DNA of 64,000 bases from Alviniconcha marisindica (GCA_018857735.1 JABMCL010000106.1:777501-841500); one strand, 5' to 3'; positions 35,243-47,102 are shown, numbered from the stretch's first letter. The notes: generated by a model not told the origin, from the sequence alone. Made by a program: numbers and translations.

Positions 35243-36515
35243 TCACTCGATCGGCTGACTTACCTGGGGGCATTTCTCCCATCTTGTGTTACTGGGCAGA
35301 TGTATTTTTGCAGCTTGGGGCCCATGTTTATGAAGAGCAGATAGCCTCCTTAATCATGGTTATCTTGTAAATGGGGATGACAGTGAAACAATCAGCAAGT
35401 ATGGAGTGCAGATAGCACTGCTCAGTTGGTGTCAGTGTGTTTAAAGTTACACACACATTTTTTTTAATGTTTCAGTTCTAGCTTTTCCTAGACTTTTGTA
35501 CAGAGGCTGTCAGAATCGAACAATATACCTGGCTCGACCTTAGTTTGAGTGAACTTTGACACTTGGAAATTGACAAGTCTGTCATTATGTGGCGTCCAAT
35601 GGGTTTATAGTTTCTGATCTAACTGTTCCATGTCCCTGACCTACTCTGATGTTTGAGTGATTGAAAAGAAAGTTGTGAAGCTTGATAAAGTCTGATTCTG
35701 ATTGAATTCACATTTTGTAAAGTTCTTACGAACATGCACAAAATCGTACAGAATATGCTTCTTGTGACTTTTTCACATGCTGAGGCAATAAACAAAATAA
35801 TAAGTACACTGGTACATGTCTGAACATGGGAGAAATTTGAGTTGACATTTTTTCCAGTTGCTGCTCAATCAGCATATATTTCTAATTTTGCATAATGATA
35901 ACCTTCATTGAGTGTAACACATCCACAGCAGTGTTGGAGACTTGATCCATTTTTAGTTTCACAGGAGAGTTTAAAAAGGAATGAAAATCATATTTTTCAA
36001 ATTTTAATGTGAGTTGACTGAGTGTTTCCTCTATGTTTGTTTTTGTTGTTTTTCCCCTTCATTTTTAGCCTTCATTTTTTTTCCCATGAATATTTTAGCA
36101 TACACAAGAGTTGTTGGCATTCTGTTAATGTATTTTGTTCTTCTACACTTTGAAATTTAGGCAGCTTGTGTTTGTTTACAAATTTTGTATAGGGTAAAAC
36201 ATATCAGATGTGGTGTTTATTTATTTATTTTCTTCTCAGTTTCTGGTCAGTGACACTGTGTGGGTGTACACATGCATGTATATAATATGTATGTGTACAC
36301 ATGCATGTGTGTGCACATTGGATGTGTGTAAAGAGGTTTTGGGGGGTCTGTTTTTGTTTGTTTTTTCAAATCAGCCATCAAAGCTGTGGTTCCGCTTCAC
36401 ATCAGTTTATGACTGAGCTCAGCAGTTGTGATTCACACTCTCAGATTGGCCATCAGATCAAACTGTAGCCCAGACCTTCTAGTTGTGTCATTTTCTTTAG
36501 TGCCCTGATACCTCC

Positions 36516-36551
36516 CCCCCCCCCCCCCCCCCTAATCTTCCCCCCCCCCCT
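36516..36551. repeat. Two poly-C runs
   Basis: C runs of 17 and about 12 separated by TAATCTT. Confidence 0.9.
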
Positions 36552-36778
36552 TCCCAGTTGCAGCATGCACACATTTTTGGGACCTGATTCCACCTTACCT
36601 CTTTTATGTTGCCTGTTGTCATTATTGTTTGTATATATATATACATGTTCATTTTACTTAGTTCAAGTGTTTAAATGTGGTTGAAGTATCATTATCGTTA
36701 CATTCTACGAAAGTGAGACAGTTGTTGAGGTAATGTTTTGAGCTACATTTCAAGGGGTGGTTCAGGATGATTGGTTAC

Positions 36779-37228
36779 CTTAACCCTTTCCCTGCCCATA
36801 CGGGTTGGTTACCATAGCCTTTTCGCCGTAGGGATTGGTTAGCTTAACCTTCCCTGCCATAGGGATTGGTTACTATAACCTTCCCTGCCATAGGGATTGG
36901 TTATCATAACCTCCCCTGCCAGTTGGAATTGGTTACCATGACCTTCCTTGCCAGTAGGGATTAATTACCTTAACCTTCCCTGCCAGAGGGATTGGTTGCC
37001 TTAACCCTTTCCCTGCCCATAGGGCGTCGTTTGACGTCCAGGGCAAATTGTTTCCAACTGCCAGAAAGACATAGGATGGATGTCCTGCTCAAATTCTAAC
37101 TGTGCATGTATTATTCATGGGAGCTAGGCCGAATTCCAGAAAATGGACTGTTTGGGCTGGTTTGACCTGCCTGTGAGACTGTCAAAGAATTGCTCCAGGG
37201 GCACCACTTCTTGGGTGGGGAAAGGGCT
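36779..37228. mobile_element. TTAA-type MITE with its end amplified into a minisatellite
   Basis: 37004-37228 begins TTAACCCTTTCCCTGCCCAT and ends GGTGGGGAAAGGGCTA, inverted ends of a piggyBac-like MITE. The preceding 36779-37003 is about seven ~30 bp units with TAACCTTCCCTGCCA and GGGATTGGTTA, clearly derived from the same terminus. Confidence 0.7.
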
Positions 37229-37604
37229 ACAAATGTCATGACATGTGGGCAGCGCCTTTTGCCCAGGGCATGAATGCATGCAGTGTGTATTGCTGCTGAC
37301 GTATGTTGTACAGTGCCCGTCCCTTCACCTGTGCCAGCTTGGCTTGGTCACGTACGGGCTGGTCCATGCCCCAGCTTGCTGCCCCACTGTGTAAAAAGAC
37401 CCGCAAAAGGAGTATTTGTAGCCAAAACTTCGGGACCATATCTGGAATATTGGTGTACTGTTTTCTCAGAGCATGTTGGAACTGAATCGGACATGTGCAT
37501 ACGATGAGATTCCTGCCCCTTCTCCTGTCGGTGTGAGGGAACCCATGCATGCCATCATGCGTTACACACGCCTTTTTGTTTAGCCGAAATGATTGAGGGG
37601 AGAT

Positions 37605-38590
37605 GGGAGTTGGTGCCATAATGATTGGAGGTGAAGGATGGAGGTGGGCTAACCATGATGATTGAAGGTAGATGGGGTGGGAAGGTAACCATAATGATTA
37701 TGGCTAGAAGGGGGTAACTGTAATGATCAGAAAGACTGAAGATAGATGGGGGTAGGAAGGGGGTAACCATAGCAATCAGAAAGACTGAAGGTATATGGGG
37801 TGGGAAGATAACCATAATCATTACAGGTATGAAGGGGGTAACCATAATAATCAAAAAGACTGAAGGTAGATGGGGCAGGAAGGTAACCATAATGCTTCAG
37901 GGTAGGAAGGTGGTAACCATAATGATCAGAAAGACTGAAAGTAGATGGGGCGGGAAGGTAACCATAATTATGGGGAGGAAGGGGGTAACCGTAATGGTCG
38001 GAAAGACTGAAGGTAGATGGGGTGGGAAGGTAACCATAATGATTACAGGTAGGAAGGGGGTAACCATAACAATTGGAAGGACTGAATGTAGATGAGGGTA
38101 GGAAGGGGGTAACCATAACAATCAGAAAGACTGAAGGTAGATGGGGTGGGAAGGTAACCATAATGATTACAGGTAGGAAGAGGGTAACCATAACAATTGG
38201 AAGGACTGAACGTAGATGAGGGTAGGAAGGGGGTAACCCTAACAATCAGAAAGACTGAAGGTAGATGGTGTGGGAAGGTAACCATAATGATTAAGGTAGG
38301 AAGGGGGTAACCATAATGCTCAAAAGAACTGAAGGTAGATGGGGTGGGAAGGTAACTGTAATGATTCAGGGTAGGAAGGGGGTAACCATAACGATCGGAG
38401 AGACTGAAGGTAGATGGGGTGGGAAGGTAACCGTAATGATTCAGGGTAGGAAGAGTGTAAACATACCAATCAGAAAGACTGAAGGTAGATGGGGTGGGAA
38501 GGTAACCATAATGATTATGGGTAGGAAGAGGGTAACCACAATGATCAGAAAGACTGAAGGTAGACAGGGGTTGGGAGGGTAAGTTGATAA
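37605..38590. repeat. Minisatellite, ~75 bp two-part unit
   Basis: About 13 copies with GGAAGGGGGTAACCATAA, CAGAAAGACTGAAGGTAGAT and GGGGTGGGAAGGTAACC. Contains GGTAAC on the + strand at every half unit. Followed to 38900 by diverged G-rich relatives and by C-rich sequence at 39005-39100. Confidence 0.93.
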
Positions 38591-39196
38591 TTGGATTTTA
38601 ATGCAACTGCACAGGGTCACCCTGAATGAAGGCAACGGTGGTAAGGTATGATGATGTGTGTGTGTGTGTGTGGGGGGGTGTATATCCATAATGATATGGG
38701 CTGAAGGAAGGCAAGAGGAACAGGAAAGGTGGTGGTGGGGGGTGGGGGTATATCCACAGTGATTAGGGCTGAAGGAGTGTAGAGATGGATAACCATGATT
38801 GAAGAGGGGGAGGGGGTGTAGCTGCAGTAATTTGGGGTGAAGGGTAGAGATGGATAACGATAATGAAGTGGGGGGGTGGGGGTGGGGGGGTGGTGGAGAT
38901 AAAGGAGGCATGGCAAGATTGTATGTTTCAACTAGACAGAAATTGAAAAAAATGTTAATTAATCATGTGTGACATAATTAATTATGTGTGACGTATCACT
39001 TGCGACCCCCCCACCCCCCACTTTGTTTCCTCCTGTGCCCCCTTTCGCTATAAACCTTCCCCACCCCCACCTCCACTCACCCACCACCACCCCCCCAAAA
39101 AAAGAAGAAAAAAGAAAAGAAGAAGAGGTAGCGGAGGAAGCACTACATGAAAGGAACTGCTAATATTCAGCCATGCGTGACACCCAAAACTTTCAG

Positions 39197-39427
39197 CGCC
39201 TGGTGGACGAGGGAGAGAATATTAATTACAACAGCATGGACCCAGTCGACGCTGCCGCCGCCGAACCTGAGGCGGGACCCTCGCACCATGAGTCTCAGAG
39301 CTACCGTTCTCCTGATTCCCACAGCCGAAGGAAGTCGAGTACCAGGAACTCCAAGAGGCCGCCACTCGTCTCCCTCTTCATGTTTGCCATGAGGCAGAGT
39401 TATGTCCTCATGCTGATCGCCATGATG
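39197..39427 (+). CDS. Piezo: Piezo exon w9
   Basis: The start is set at acceptor AAAACTTTCAG because it keeps phase 0 with w8. A nearer-looking AG at 39169-39170 would break the frame and an in-frame TAA lies at 39161. It reads RLVDEGENINYN, an Ala/Glu/Ser/Arg-rich loop (SRRKSSTRNSKRPP), then VSLFMF and MRQSYVLMLIAMM, matching vertebrate MDQSYVCALIAMM. Donor GTGAGTTG directly follows ATGATG and seeds the minisatellite that fills the next intron. Confidence 0.88.
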
Positions 39428-40115
39428 GTGAGTTGAGTGAAGAAGTGTCGTGGGGTCACTGTCAGTCGGTGAGCAGGTAAGACGGATGGTGAGTTGAGTG
39501 AATGGGTGACCGTGAGGTCACTGTTGGTTGGTGAGTGGGTTAGGTGGGTGGCTGTGAGGTCACCGTTGGTTGGTGAGTGGGGTAAGGCTGTTGGTGAGTT
39601 GAGTGAAGAAGTGCTGTGAGGTCACTGTTGGTTGGTGAGTGGGTAAGACTGATGGTGAGTTAAGTGAAGAAGTGCTGTGAGGTCACTGTTGGTTGGTGAG
39701 TGGGTAAGACTGATGGTGAGTTGAGTGAAGAAGTGCTGTGAGGTCACTGTTGGTTGGTGAGTGGGTAAGACTGATGGTGAGTTGAGTGAAGAAGTGCTGT
39801 GAGGTCACTGTCAGTTGGTGAGTGGAGTAAGACTGATGGTGAGTTGAGTGAATGGGTGACTGTGAGGTCACTGTCAGTTGGTGAGTGGAGTAAGACTGAT
39901 GGTGAGTTGAGTGAATGGGTGACTGTGAGGTCACTGTCAGTTGGTGAGTGGAGTATGACTGTTGGTGAGTTGAGTGAATGGGTGACTGTGAGGTCACTGT
40001 TGGTTGGTGAGTTGGTAAGACTGATGGTGAGTTGACTGAATGGGTGACTGTGAGGTCACTGTCAGTTGGTGAGTGAAGTAAGACTGATGGTGAGTTGAGT
40101 GAATGCCTGACTGTG
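39424..40115 (+). repeat. Donor-anchored minisatellite after exon w9
   Basis: About 11 copies of a ~61 bp unit with GATGGTGAGTTGAGTGAA, GTGAGGTCACTGT and GGTTGGTGAGTGGGTAAGAC. The first copy is the exon end (ATGATG|GTGAGTTGAGTGAA). Each unit contains up to three donor-like strings: GTGAGTTG, GTGAGTGG and GTAAGA. Confidence 0.93.
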
Positions 40116-40255
40116 AGGTCACCATCGATCCCCACCATTGTCTCTGAGTTACGGTAGTGCTGGCCACCTCTCACTTCCCCCCACATAATTATATTTTGAT
40201 GCATGCTGACAGCATCTCCTCAAGTGTCCGTGGTCGTTCATGCGTGCTTGCACAG

Positions 40256-40516
40256 GCCTGGAGCATCATGTACCTGAGCTGGCTGACCTTCATCCTGCTG
40301 CTGGGAGCCTGCCTGCTGTGGATGTTGCCCAACTCGCGCCGCGGCAGCCTGGTGGCATCCCCGTTGCTGGTGCTGTACGTCGTTTGCCTTCTGCTGGCGC
40401 AGTACATCTACAACATGGACCTGGAGAAGGAGCTGCCTGTCAATGCCGGAGTCATCACCCTTGCCGAGATTGGCCTCATGCGCTTCGACACCGCCCCCAA
40501 GGACTTGGCTGTCCAG
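40256..40516 (+). CDS. Piezo: Piezo exon w10
   Basis: Acceptor GCTTGCACAG; donor GTAGGA. It is 261 nt, phase 0 at both ends. It reads AWSIMYLSWLTFILLLGACL, then LLVLYVVCLLLAQYIYNMDL, then EKELPVNAGVITLAEIGLMR. Vertebrate Piezo reads WSITYHSWLTFVLLLWACLI, LRYVWAMDL and ELP...LRQLGLEHTR at the same places. Among the clearest conserved exons of the window. Confidence 0.96.
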
Positions 40517-40689
40517 GTAGGAGGCTGCCAGGAACTGTTCTTAAGACCGTTCTGATCCGCTTTGAATGTATGTGGCTATAGCACGATGTAGCGTGTCACC
40601 AACAGGTGATAATGATGGGCGCTTAGCGTGCCTGATCTTCTTTTGAACATGCGTATGGGTAGTGTGACAACAAAGTTTCAAAGGCACAT

Positions 40690-40825
40690 GTTCATCCACA
40701 CACACATACGCGCACACGCACACACACATGCATGTATGCATGCTCACACACGCACACCACACACAACACAACACAACACAACACAACACAACGACACACA
40801 CACAACACAACACAACACCCTGTGT
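40690..40825. repeat. CA and ACAAC repeats
   Basis: CA/GCA run then ACAACACAACAC repeats. Followed at 40850-40920 by an element with TGTAAAGCGCCCTGCACT and TTATTATTATTAT that resembles the GCGC/TTA repeats at 44330 and 60270. Confidence 0.88.
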
Positions 40826-41018
40826 GTGTGATTGTGCATTGTTAGTGTTATTGTAAAGCGCCCTGCACTCCCACCTTGCGCAGTAGATGGGCGCTGTGGA
40901 AATCCTCTTATTATTATTATGTTACTACTTGAGCAGGCCGGGCTACTACTTGGCCTCAGCCAAACTAATCAGAATGAATGTTCCTGGGGTGTGAACGAAT
41001 CTGCTGTTCTGTTGCCAG

Positions 41019-41157
41019 ATCCTCTTCGCCATGTTTTTCCTGATGACCCTGCGACAGTTTGTGCGAGAGCGACAGCCCGAGGACGAGTCAACAGCAGGGT
41101 ACCCGATGCGTGAGCGTGGACCTGAGCACAGCCTGGAACCGTTCACCGACTTGATGA
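41019..41157 (+). CDS. Piezo: Piezo exon w11
   Basis: Acceptor TCTGTTGCCAG; donor GTAAGA. Phase 0 start, one base carried over. It reads ILFAMFFLMTLRQFVRER, then a charged loop (QPEDESTAGYPMRERGPEH) ending EPFTDLM. Vertebrate counterpart: LLLRQFVKEKLL followed by a loop ending SLGELV. Followed by the longest intron of the window (11.3 kb). Confidence 0.94.
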
Positions 41158-41396
41158 GTAAGATCCTTAGGCTTGGGGCTGACCAGATGTGTGCGGTCGG
41201 TCTGTTGGGAGGTCCTGTGTTGTGTGTTTGTCCTGTGACACTGGGGGCTGCTTTTCTCGGTCTAGTACATACCCTGGTAGTTGTGTTGGAAATCACGTCA
41301 GCGGGAGATGGTCTGCCCTTTAACCTGGTTGTATACATTCTTGCTGCTGCGTAGTTTCTGTAATCATGACCTTGACTGTGGGCACTCACTCACTCT

Positions 41397-41480
41397 GTTA
41401 CTAGATCCGATCTTCTGCTACTAGATCCAATCTACCCTGCTACTAGATCCGATCTCATCTCCTGATACTAGATCTGATCT
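41397..41480. repeat. Short tandem ACTAGATCCGATCT repeat
   Basis: Four ~20 bp units with CTACTAGATCCGATCT. Confidence 0.85.
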
Positions 41481-41484
41481 CCCC

Positions 41485-41700
41485 AGACAGGGTTGATATG
41501 GTTTCTGAAGGTCTTTGAAAGTTTTGGGGAAATGGAACACCATTTTCAAAGCCTGGGAATTAAGTCTATGGAAAATGAATAACTCGGCTTAGGTTCTTGT
41601 AATTGTGTGAATTTTGACTTCTGTCAGACCAACAAGCCAGTGATTGTCGACAGATTTTGAGAAGAGAAGAATCAGGTAGATTATAATAATAATGAAGGAT
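41485..41700 (+). repeat. Dispersed repeat, copy 1 (pairs with 58770-58960)
   Basis: Shared strings: GAAGGTCTTTGAAAGTTTTG, CCATTTTCAA, GTGTGAATTTTGA.TTCTGTC. Direct orientation. 41700-42080 shows GAGGTTTAG phrases that grade into the next array. Confidence 0.78.
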
Positions 41701-42084
41701 TCTTGATGGGCCTGAGACATCGAGATCTTTTTGACAGATCTTTTTGACAGGCATTTGCGCACTTGATTGAAACCTTTTTCTTTCAGCGTGGTAGAACTTC
41801 TGCTGCCTTGTGAATAGTATTTGTGTCGCTAATAAATTGTGGTGGCCTCATTTGCAAAAGGGTGAACAAAAGGAGTAGTTGTTGGACAGGTTTGGTCATA
41901 GTGTTTGACTTTTATTCATGAGGGAGTGAGGTTTAGTCAAAATGTGTGAGTTTGTTAGAGAGGTTTGACAAAGTGTGTGTGAGTTTGTGAGGGAGGTTTA
42001 GTTTTAGTGGGTTTTTTTGTGTGTGTGTGTGTGGATGTTTGGTTATGTATATAGTTTGCTATGGAGGTTTAGCCATAGTGTTGG

Positions 42085-42700
42085 ATTGTAAGGGAGGTTT
42101 AGTTGTAGTGTGTCAGTTTGTAGGGGGGTAGCTGTAGTGTGTCAGTTTGGAGGGGGGTAGCTGTAGTGTGTCAGTTTGGAGGGGGGTTAGCTGTAGTGTG
42201 TCAGTTTGGAGGGGGGTAGCTGTAGTGTGTCAGTTTGGAGGGGGTTAGCTGTAGTGTGTCAGTTTGTAGGGGGTTAGCTGTAGTGTGTCAGTTTGTAGGG
42301 GGTTAGCTGTAGTGTGTCAGTTTGGAGGGGGGTTAGCTGTAGTCTGTCAGTTTGGAGGGGGGTTAGCTGTAGTGCGTCAGTTTTTAGTGGTTAGGTGTAG
42401 TGTGTCAGTTTTTTAGGGGGTAGCTGTCGCATTTGTGTCAGTTTTTAAGGGGTAGCTGTAGTGTGTCAGTTTTTAGGGGGTAGCTGTAGTGTGTCAGTTT
42501 TTAGGGGGTAGCTATAGCGTGTCAGTTTTTAGGGGGTAGCTATAATGTGTCAGTTTTTAGGTGGTAGCTGTAGTGTGTCAGTTTTTAGGGGGTAGCTGTA
42601 GTGTGTCAGTTTATAGGGGGGTTAGCTATAGTGTGTCAGTTTTTAGGGGGTAGCTGTAGTGTGTCAGTTTTTTTTTTTTTGGAGGGGGGGGGGGGAGCGG
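42085..42700. repeat. ~29 bp minisatellite and G-rich end
   Basis: About 20 copies of GTAGCTGTAGTGTGTCAGTT plus GTAGGGGG, ending in a T run and a G run at 42669-42696. Confidence 0.93.
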
Positions 42701-42774
42701 TATGAATTTGCCGTATTACTCCAACTGGCTTTTAAATTGCAGCTTATTCTAACAATATGTACTTGCTGCTTTTG

Positions 42775-43010
42775 CTCTTACATCTTATAAAGAGATGGTC
42801 AGCTCTGTCAAGCTTGCACTGCACATCTTACAAAGAGATGGTCAGCTTGGTCAAGCTTGTACTGCTTAGCTTACAAAGAGATGGTCAGCTCGGTCAGGCT
42901 TGTGCTGCTTAGCTTACAAAGAGATGGTCAGCTTGGTCAGGCTTGTGCTGCTTAGCTTACAAAGAGATGGTCAGCTTGGTCAAGCTTGTACTGCTTACCA
43001 GGGAAGGAAG
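42775..43010. repeat. ~60 bp minisatellite, five copies
   Basis: Unit with TTACAAAGAGATGGTCAGCT, GGTCAAGCTTGT and CTGCTTAGC. 43011-44140 has T- and A-rich stretches but no recognised gene; the GAAGAAG and TTTCTTT runs are low complexity. Confidence 0.9.
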
Positions 43011-44140
43011 CTTTCCTAAAGTAATTCATTCGATACGTATCATGTGAGCTCTCAGGGCGTTGATGAGTGCGTGATAAATGTACGTTATTATTATTGTTAA
43101 GTATCAGGGCTTTGGAGACGGATGCTTTCTGGGGTGACGTGGTGCTTGATTGGGATAACTTTCTATTGAGTCAGGATGTCTTTGTGTTCTGATTGAGTTG
43201 AGCAGCTGTTTCAGTGTTGTGCATAGAGCTTAGCCTGTGTAATATGAGAGCACACAAAACAGTAATGGTTAGAACAGTAGCGACAAGAATTACGTGTGTA
43301 AATAACGTTTGTTGGGAAGTGATAAATCTGCGATTATTTCACCTGATAGTTTGGTTCCAAGGACAAGTCAACGTACTGATGCACGATTTCATATTGGGGG
43401 GGAAAGAATGCATCAGCAAAAAAAAAAGAAAAAAGTTTTGTTAAATGAAACATCTTCTGTTTGTCTTGTAAAAATAACTTGTGTCTATAGTCAAGATTCC
43501 TTGTTCTGAATCTTCTGATTACAATCAGTTCCAGAAAGGCACTATTTGTATGACCAGAGCGATGGAGGTAAACGCAGTTTGCTGCAATCCATTCTTTGCA
43601 CACTCAAGTACTCTGTAGCTGTCTCCTTAGGTGTTCCTCCACAGGTTTAACTGGCACTTGCCGTGCACTCTTCTGGTCTCTCTTTGTCTCTGTCCTTTGC
43701 TGAATGAGCACTGTCTTTGCCGTCACAGAGATGACAGTTTTCTCCTTCACCTGGGTCAGTTCTTGATAGTCATACCACCCATGTCTTTTTCAAGAAAAAG
43801 AAGAAAAAAAAGAAGAAGAAGAGATTGTGACTTTAACAGCACTTTGTCAGACATTTGAACAATCATTTCGTACAGTTTTACTTTTAGCCCGATCTTTGAC
43901 CTCTGTCTCTCACTTTCCGTTTGTTTTCTTTTTTTCTTTTTTCTGTTCTTTCTTTCACACATAATGCATGAAAAGAAATTATGGGGTGTTGGCTTTGGGG
44001 TTTAATGCGAACAGTGCTGGGTGTTGCGGTTTCAAATACCGGCATTGACCAGCTTGTTCTGAGCTGTGGTGGCTTTTTTTTCTTTTTTCTTTTTTTCTTT
44101 CTTTCTTTCCAGGGTTGCATGCTTTAGGCTTGACATTTCA

Positions 44141-44275
44141 GAGACACTGGTGACATGGGGACACTGCGGGTTAATTCACTGGTTACATGGGCATGTTGTG
44201 GGTTAATTCACTGGTTACAGGGGCATGTTGTGGGTTAATTCACTGGTTACATGGGCATGGTGTGTATTAACCTGT
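44141..44275. repeat. Four copies of a ~32 bp unit
   Basis: TTAATTCACTGGTTACATGG and GCATGTTGTGGG. Related phrases recur near 45475-45530. Confidence 0.85.
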
Positions 44276-44334
44276 CACCTGGACCTACTGTGACTAAAGA
44301 CCGTGATCCGCGTTTGAGCATGGTCATATGACCG

Positions 44335-44425
44335 TGTGAGCCTGTGACCATAAGCGCAGTGAGTTTGTGTACACCAGAGAATAGCGCTATACAAAAGTTA
44401 TCTATTATTATGATTATTATGAATG
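44335..44425 (-). repeat. GCGC/TTATTA dispersed element, minus-strand copy
   Basis: GTGTACACCAGAGAATAGCG, CTATACAAAAGTTATCTATT. The reverse complement matches 60269-60345, giving an inverted pair about 16 kb apart. Confidence 0.8.
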
Positions 44426-44747
44426 CAACATGTACCATGAGCTACCATGGGAACAGACTTAAGCGACATCGCTGTCAAGTGTCTCAGCATGTCACGTCAG
44501 TTTCAAGCTGGCTCGGTTATCGTCTGATTCTCATCTGACACAAGCCGCTGGATAACCAATGAAAATAGCATATCGTATTATTAATAGGCATTCTTGGTAA
44601 GCCACCCTTACTATCCACCAGTGTGTAATGTATTTGACCTGAGACTGTATTCTGAATGCAATAAGAAAAAATGCTTTGTGTCATGGTCTCACGGATGATG
44701 ATGGAACCAGTCTGAAACAGAACAAGGCCCAGAGCGCTCGTGCAGAA

Positions 44748-45033
44748 TCAACACACAAAGGGAGTTAATTAGCACTAGAAATATGTAACACAAGTATAAC
44801 AACAAAGACCTGAGTCACCTATTGTAACTCATTGGCATGCCTGTAAATATAAGGTGCATAAACTCCACCAGAGGTACATACAAAGTACATAAACTCCGCC
44901 AGAGTTACATCCTCTGTTTATGTACCTTGTATTTACATGCATGCCAGGTGAGAGTTACCATAGGTGACTCAGGTCTTTGTCGTTGTACTTGTGTAACGTA
45001 TTTTGAGCGCTAATTAACTCTCTTGTGTGTTGA
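44748..45033. repeat. Fold-back element with ~135 bp inverted arms
   Basis: Left arm begins TCAACACACAAAGGGAGTTA; right arm ends AACTCTCTTGTGTGTTGA. Internal matching blocks: ACAAAGACCTGAGTCACCTA against its reverse complement TAGGTGACTCAGGTCTTTGT, and GGCATGC with TGTAAAT. Single arms occur at 4158 and 14380. Confidence 0.87.
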
Positions 45034-45207
45034 TGATGTGATAGCTTTCGTTCTTTCACCCTAGCTCAGATGGGGTAACGGTAATGCGACCAATGCTGTG
45101 GTTTCTTCATCACTGGTATCTGCCATTCAGTGGCAACAATTACTCAGTTGCTTTTCCGTCAGTCAACGCACGGATGTGGAATAGCAAGCTACATGACATC
45201 TGTTGGT

Positions 45208-45385
45208 TATCATTGGCAGGAGCTGCCACAAGTATCATTTTTGTCGTGACAAATGCATGTTTGTTGCGACCAACATGTGCTTGTTGTGACAGAACACGTC
45301 TTTTGTCGAGACAAACACGCGTTTGTCGTGACAAAACCTTTTCTCGCAACAAAAATGATACTTGTGGCAGCTCCTGCCAATGATA
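45208..45385. mobile_element. Intact 178 bp MITE with 37 bp perfect TIRs and 6 bp TSD
   Basis: TIRs start TATCATTGGCAGGAGCTGCC and are perfect for at least 37 bp. Target duplication GTTGGT lies at 45202-45207 and 45386-45391. The interior is a row of near-palindromes (TTGTCGTGAC, TTGTTGCGAC, TTGTTGTGAC, TTGTCGAGAC, TTGTCGTGAC) at 45241, 45261, 45281, 45303 and 45323. No coding capacity. The superfamily is not identifiable from the ends; a 6 bp duplication is uncommon. Confidence 0.9.
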
Positions 45386-45574
45386 GTTGGTGACGTGTTA
45401 CATCATGTTGTTGTCATATGACCATGCTTGAAAGTGGATCATGGCCTGAAGAAACTGATCGTGTTGGCACACAGTGGATTAATTGATTAATCGCATGGGC
45501 GTGCTGTGGGTTAACTAATGTTATAGGCATGGTGTAAGTGAAGTCATCTGGTTTGCACTTCAGTGATGATCACT

Positions 45575-47050
45575 GCATCTCTCTTCTTCTCCTCCCTCTG
45601 TACTGTCTCTCTACTCTCTCTTCCTTCTCTTCCCCCCTCTTTCCTTCACTTCTCCCCCCCCCCCCACCCCCCTTCTTCTCTCTCCTCCCTCTCTCTCTGT
45701 ATTGTCTGTCCACTCTCTCTTCCTTCTCTTCCCTGCTCTCTCTCTCTCTGTGTCTCTGTACTGTTTCTCCACTCTCTCTTCCTTCTCTTCCCTGCTGTCT
45801 CTCTTCCCCTCTCTCTCCTCCCTCTCTCTGTATTCTCTCCACTCTCCCTTCTGTCTCTCTCCCCCCCTCCTCTCTCTCTCTCTCCCTCTCTCCTCCTTCT
45901 CTCTGTACTGTCTGTTCCCCCCTCTCTTCCTCTCTCTCTCCCTCTCTCTTCCTTCTCTCTGTACTGTCTGTTTCCCCCTCCCTTCCTCTCCCTCTCTCCT
46001 CCTCTCTGTACTGTCTGTTTCCCCATCTCTTCCTCTCTCTCTCTCTCCCTTTCTCTTCCTTCTCTCTGTACTGTCTGTTCCCCCCTCCCTTCCTCTCTCT
46101 TCTCCTTCTCTCTGTACTGTCTGTTCCCCTCTCTTCGTCTCCCTCTTCCTTCTCTCTGTACTGTCTGTTCCCCTCTCTTCCTCTCTCTCTTCCTTCTCTC
46201 TGTACTGTCTGTTCCCCCTCCCTTCTCTCTCTCTCTCTTCCTTCTCTCTGTACTGTCTGTTCCCCCTCTCTTCTCTCTCTCTCCTCTCTCTGTACTGTCT
46301 GTTCCCCCTCTCTTCCTCTCTCTCTCTCCCTCTCTCCTCCTCTCTCTCTGTACTGTCTGTTCCCCCCTCTCTTCCTCTCTCTCTCCTTCTCTCTGCTGTC
46401 TTTCTCCCCTCTCCTCCTCTCTCTCTTCCTTCTCTCTGACTGTCTGTTCCCCCTCTCTTCCTCTCTCTCTTCCTTCTCTCTGTCACTGTCTGTTCTCCCC
46501 TCTCTTCCTCTCTCTCTTCCTTCTCTCTGCACTGTCTGTTCTCCCCTCTCTTCCTCTCTCTCTTCCTTCTCTCTGTACTGTCTGTTCCCCCCTCTCTTCC
46601 TCTCTCCCTCTCTCCTCCTTCTCTCTGTACTGTCTGTTCCCCCCTCTCTTCCTCTCTCTCTTCCTTCTCTCTGTTCCCCCCTCTCTTCCTCTCCCTCTCT
46701 CTTCCTTCTCTCTGTACTGTCTGTTCCCCCCTCTCGTCCTCTCTCCTCCTCTCACTATGTTGTCTCTTCACTATCTCTTCCTTCTCTTTTTTGCTGTCTC
46801 TCTTCCTCTCTCTCCTCCCTCTCTCTGTGCTGTCTCTCCACTCTCTCTTCCTTCTCCTCCTCCCTTTTCTCCCCCTCTCTCACCTCCTTCTCTACTGTCT
46901 TTTCTCTTGTCCTCTTTCTCTCCCCCTGCCCCCTCTTTGTCTTCCTCTCTCTCCTCCCTCTCTCCTCTCTTTTCTCTTTCTCTCTGTCTCTCTCTGTGTG
47001 TCTCTCTCACTCTGTCTCTGTCTCTGTCTCTCTCTCGTCTCTCTGTCTCT

Positions 47051-47102
<52 letters not shown>

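Noticed and set aside
39171..39196. Extra 26 nt at the start of exon w9 using the AG at 39170 (would begin near ATGCGTGAC)
   Set aside because: It breaks phase with w8 by one base, whereas the AG at 39196 keeps phase 0.
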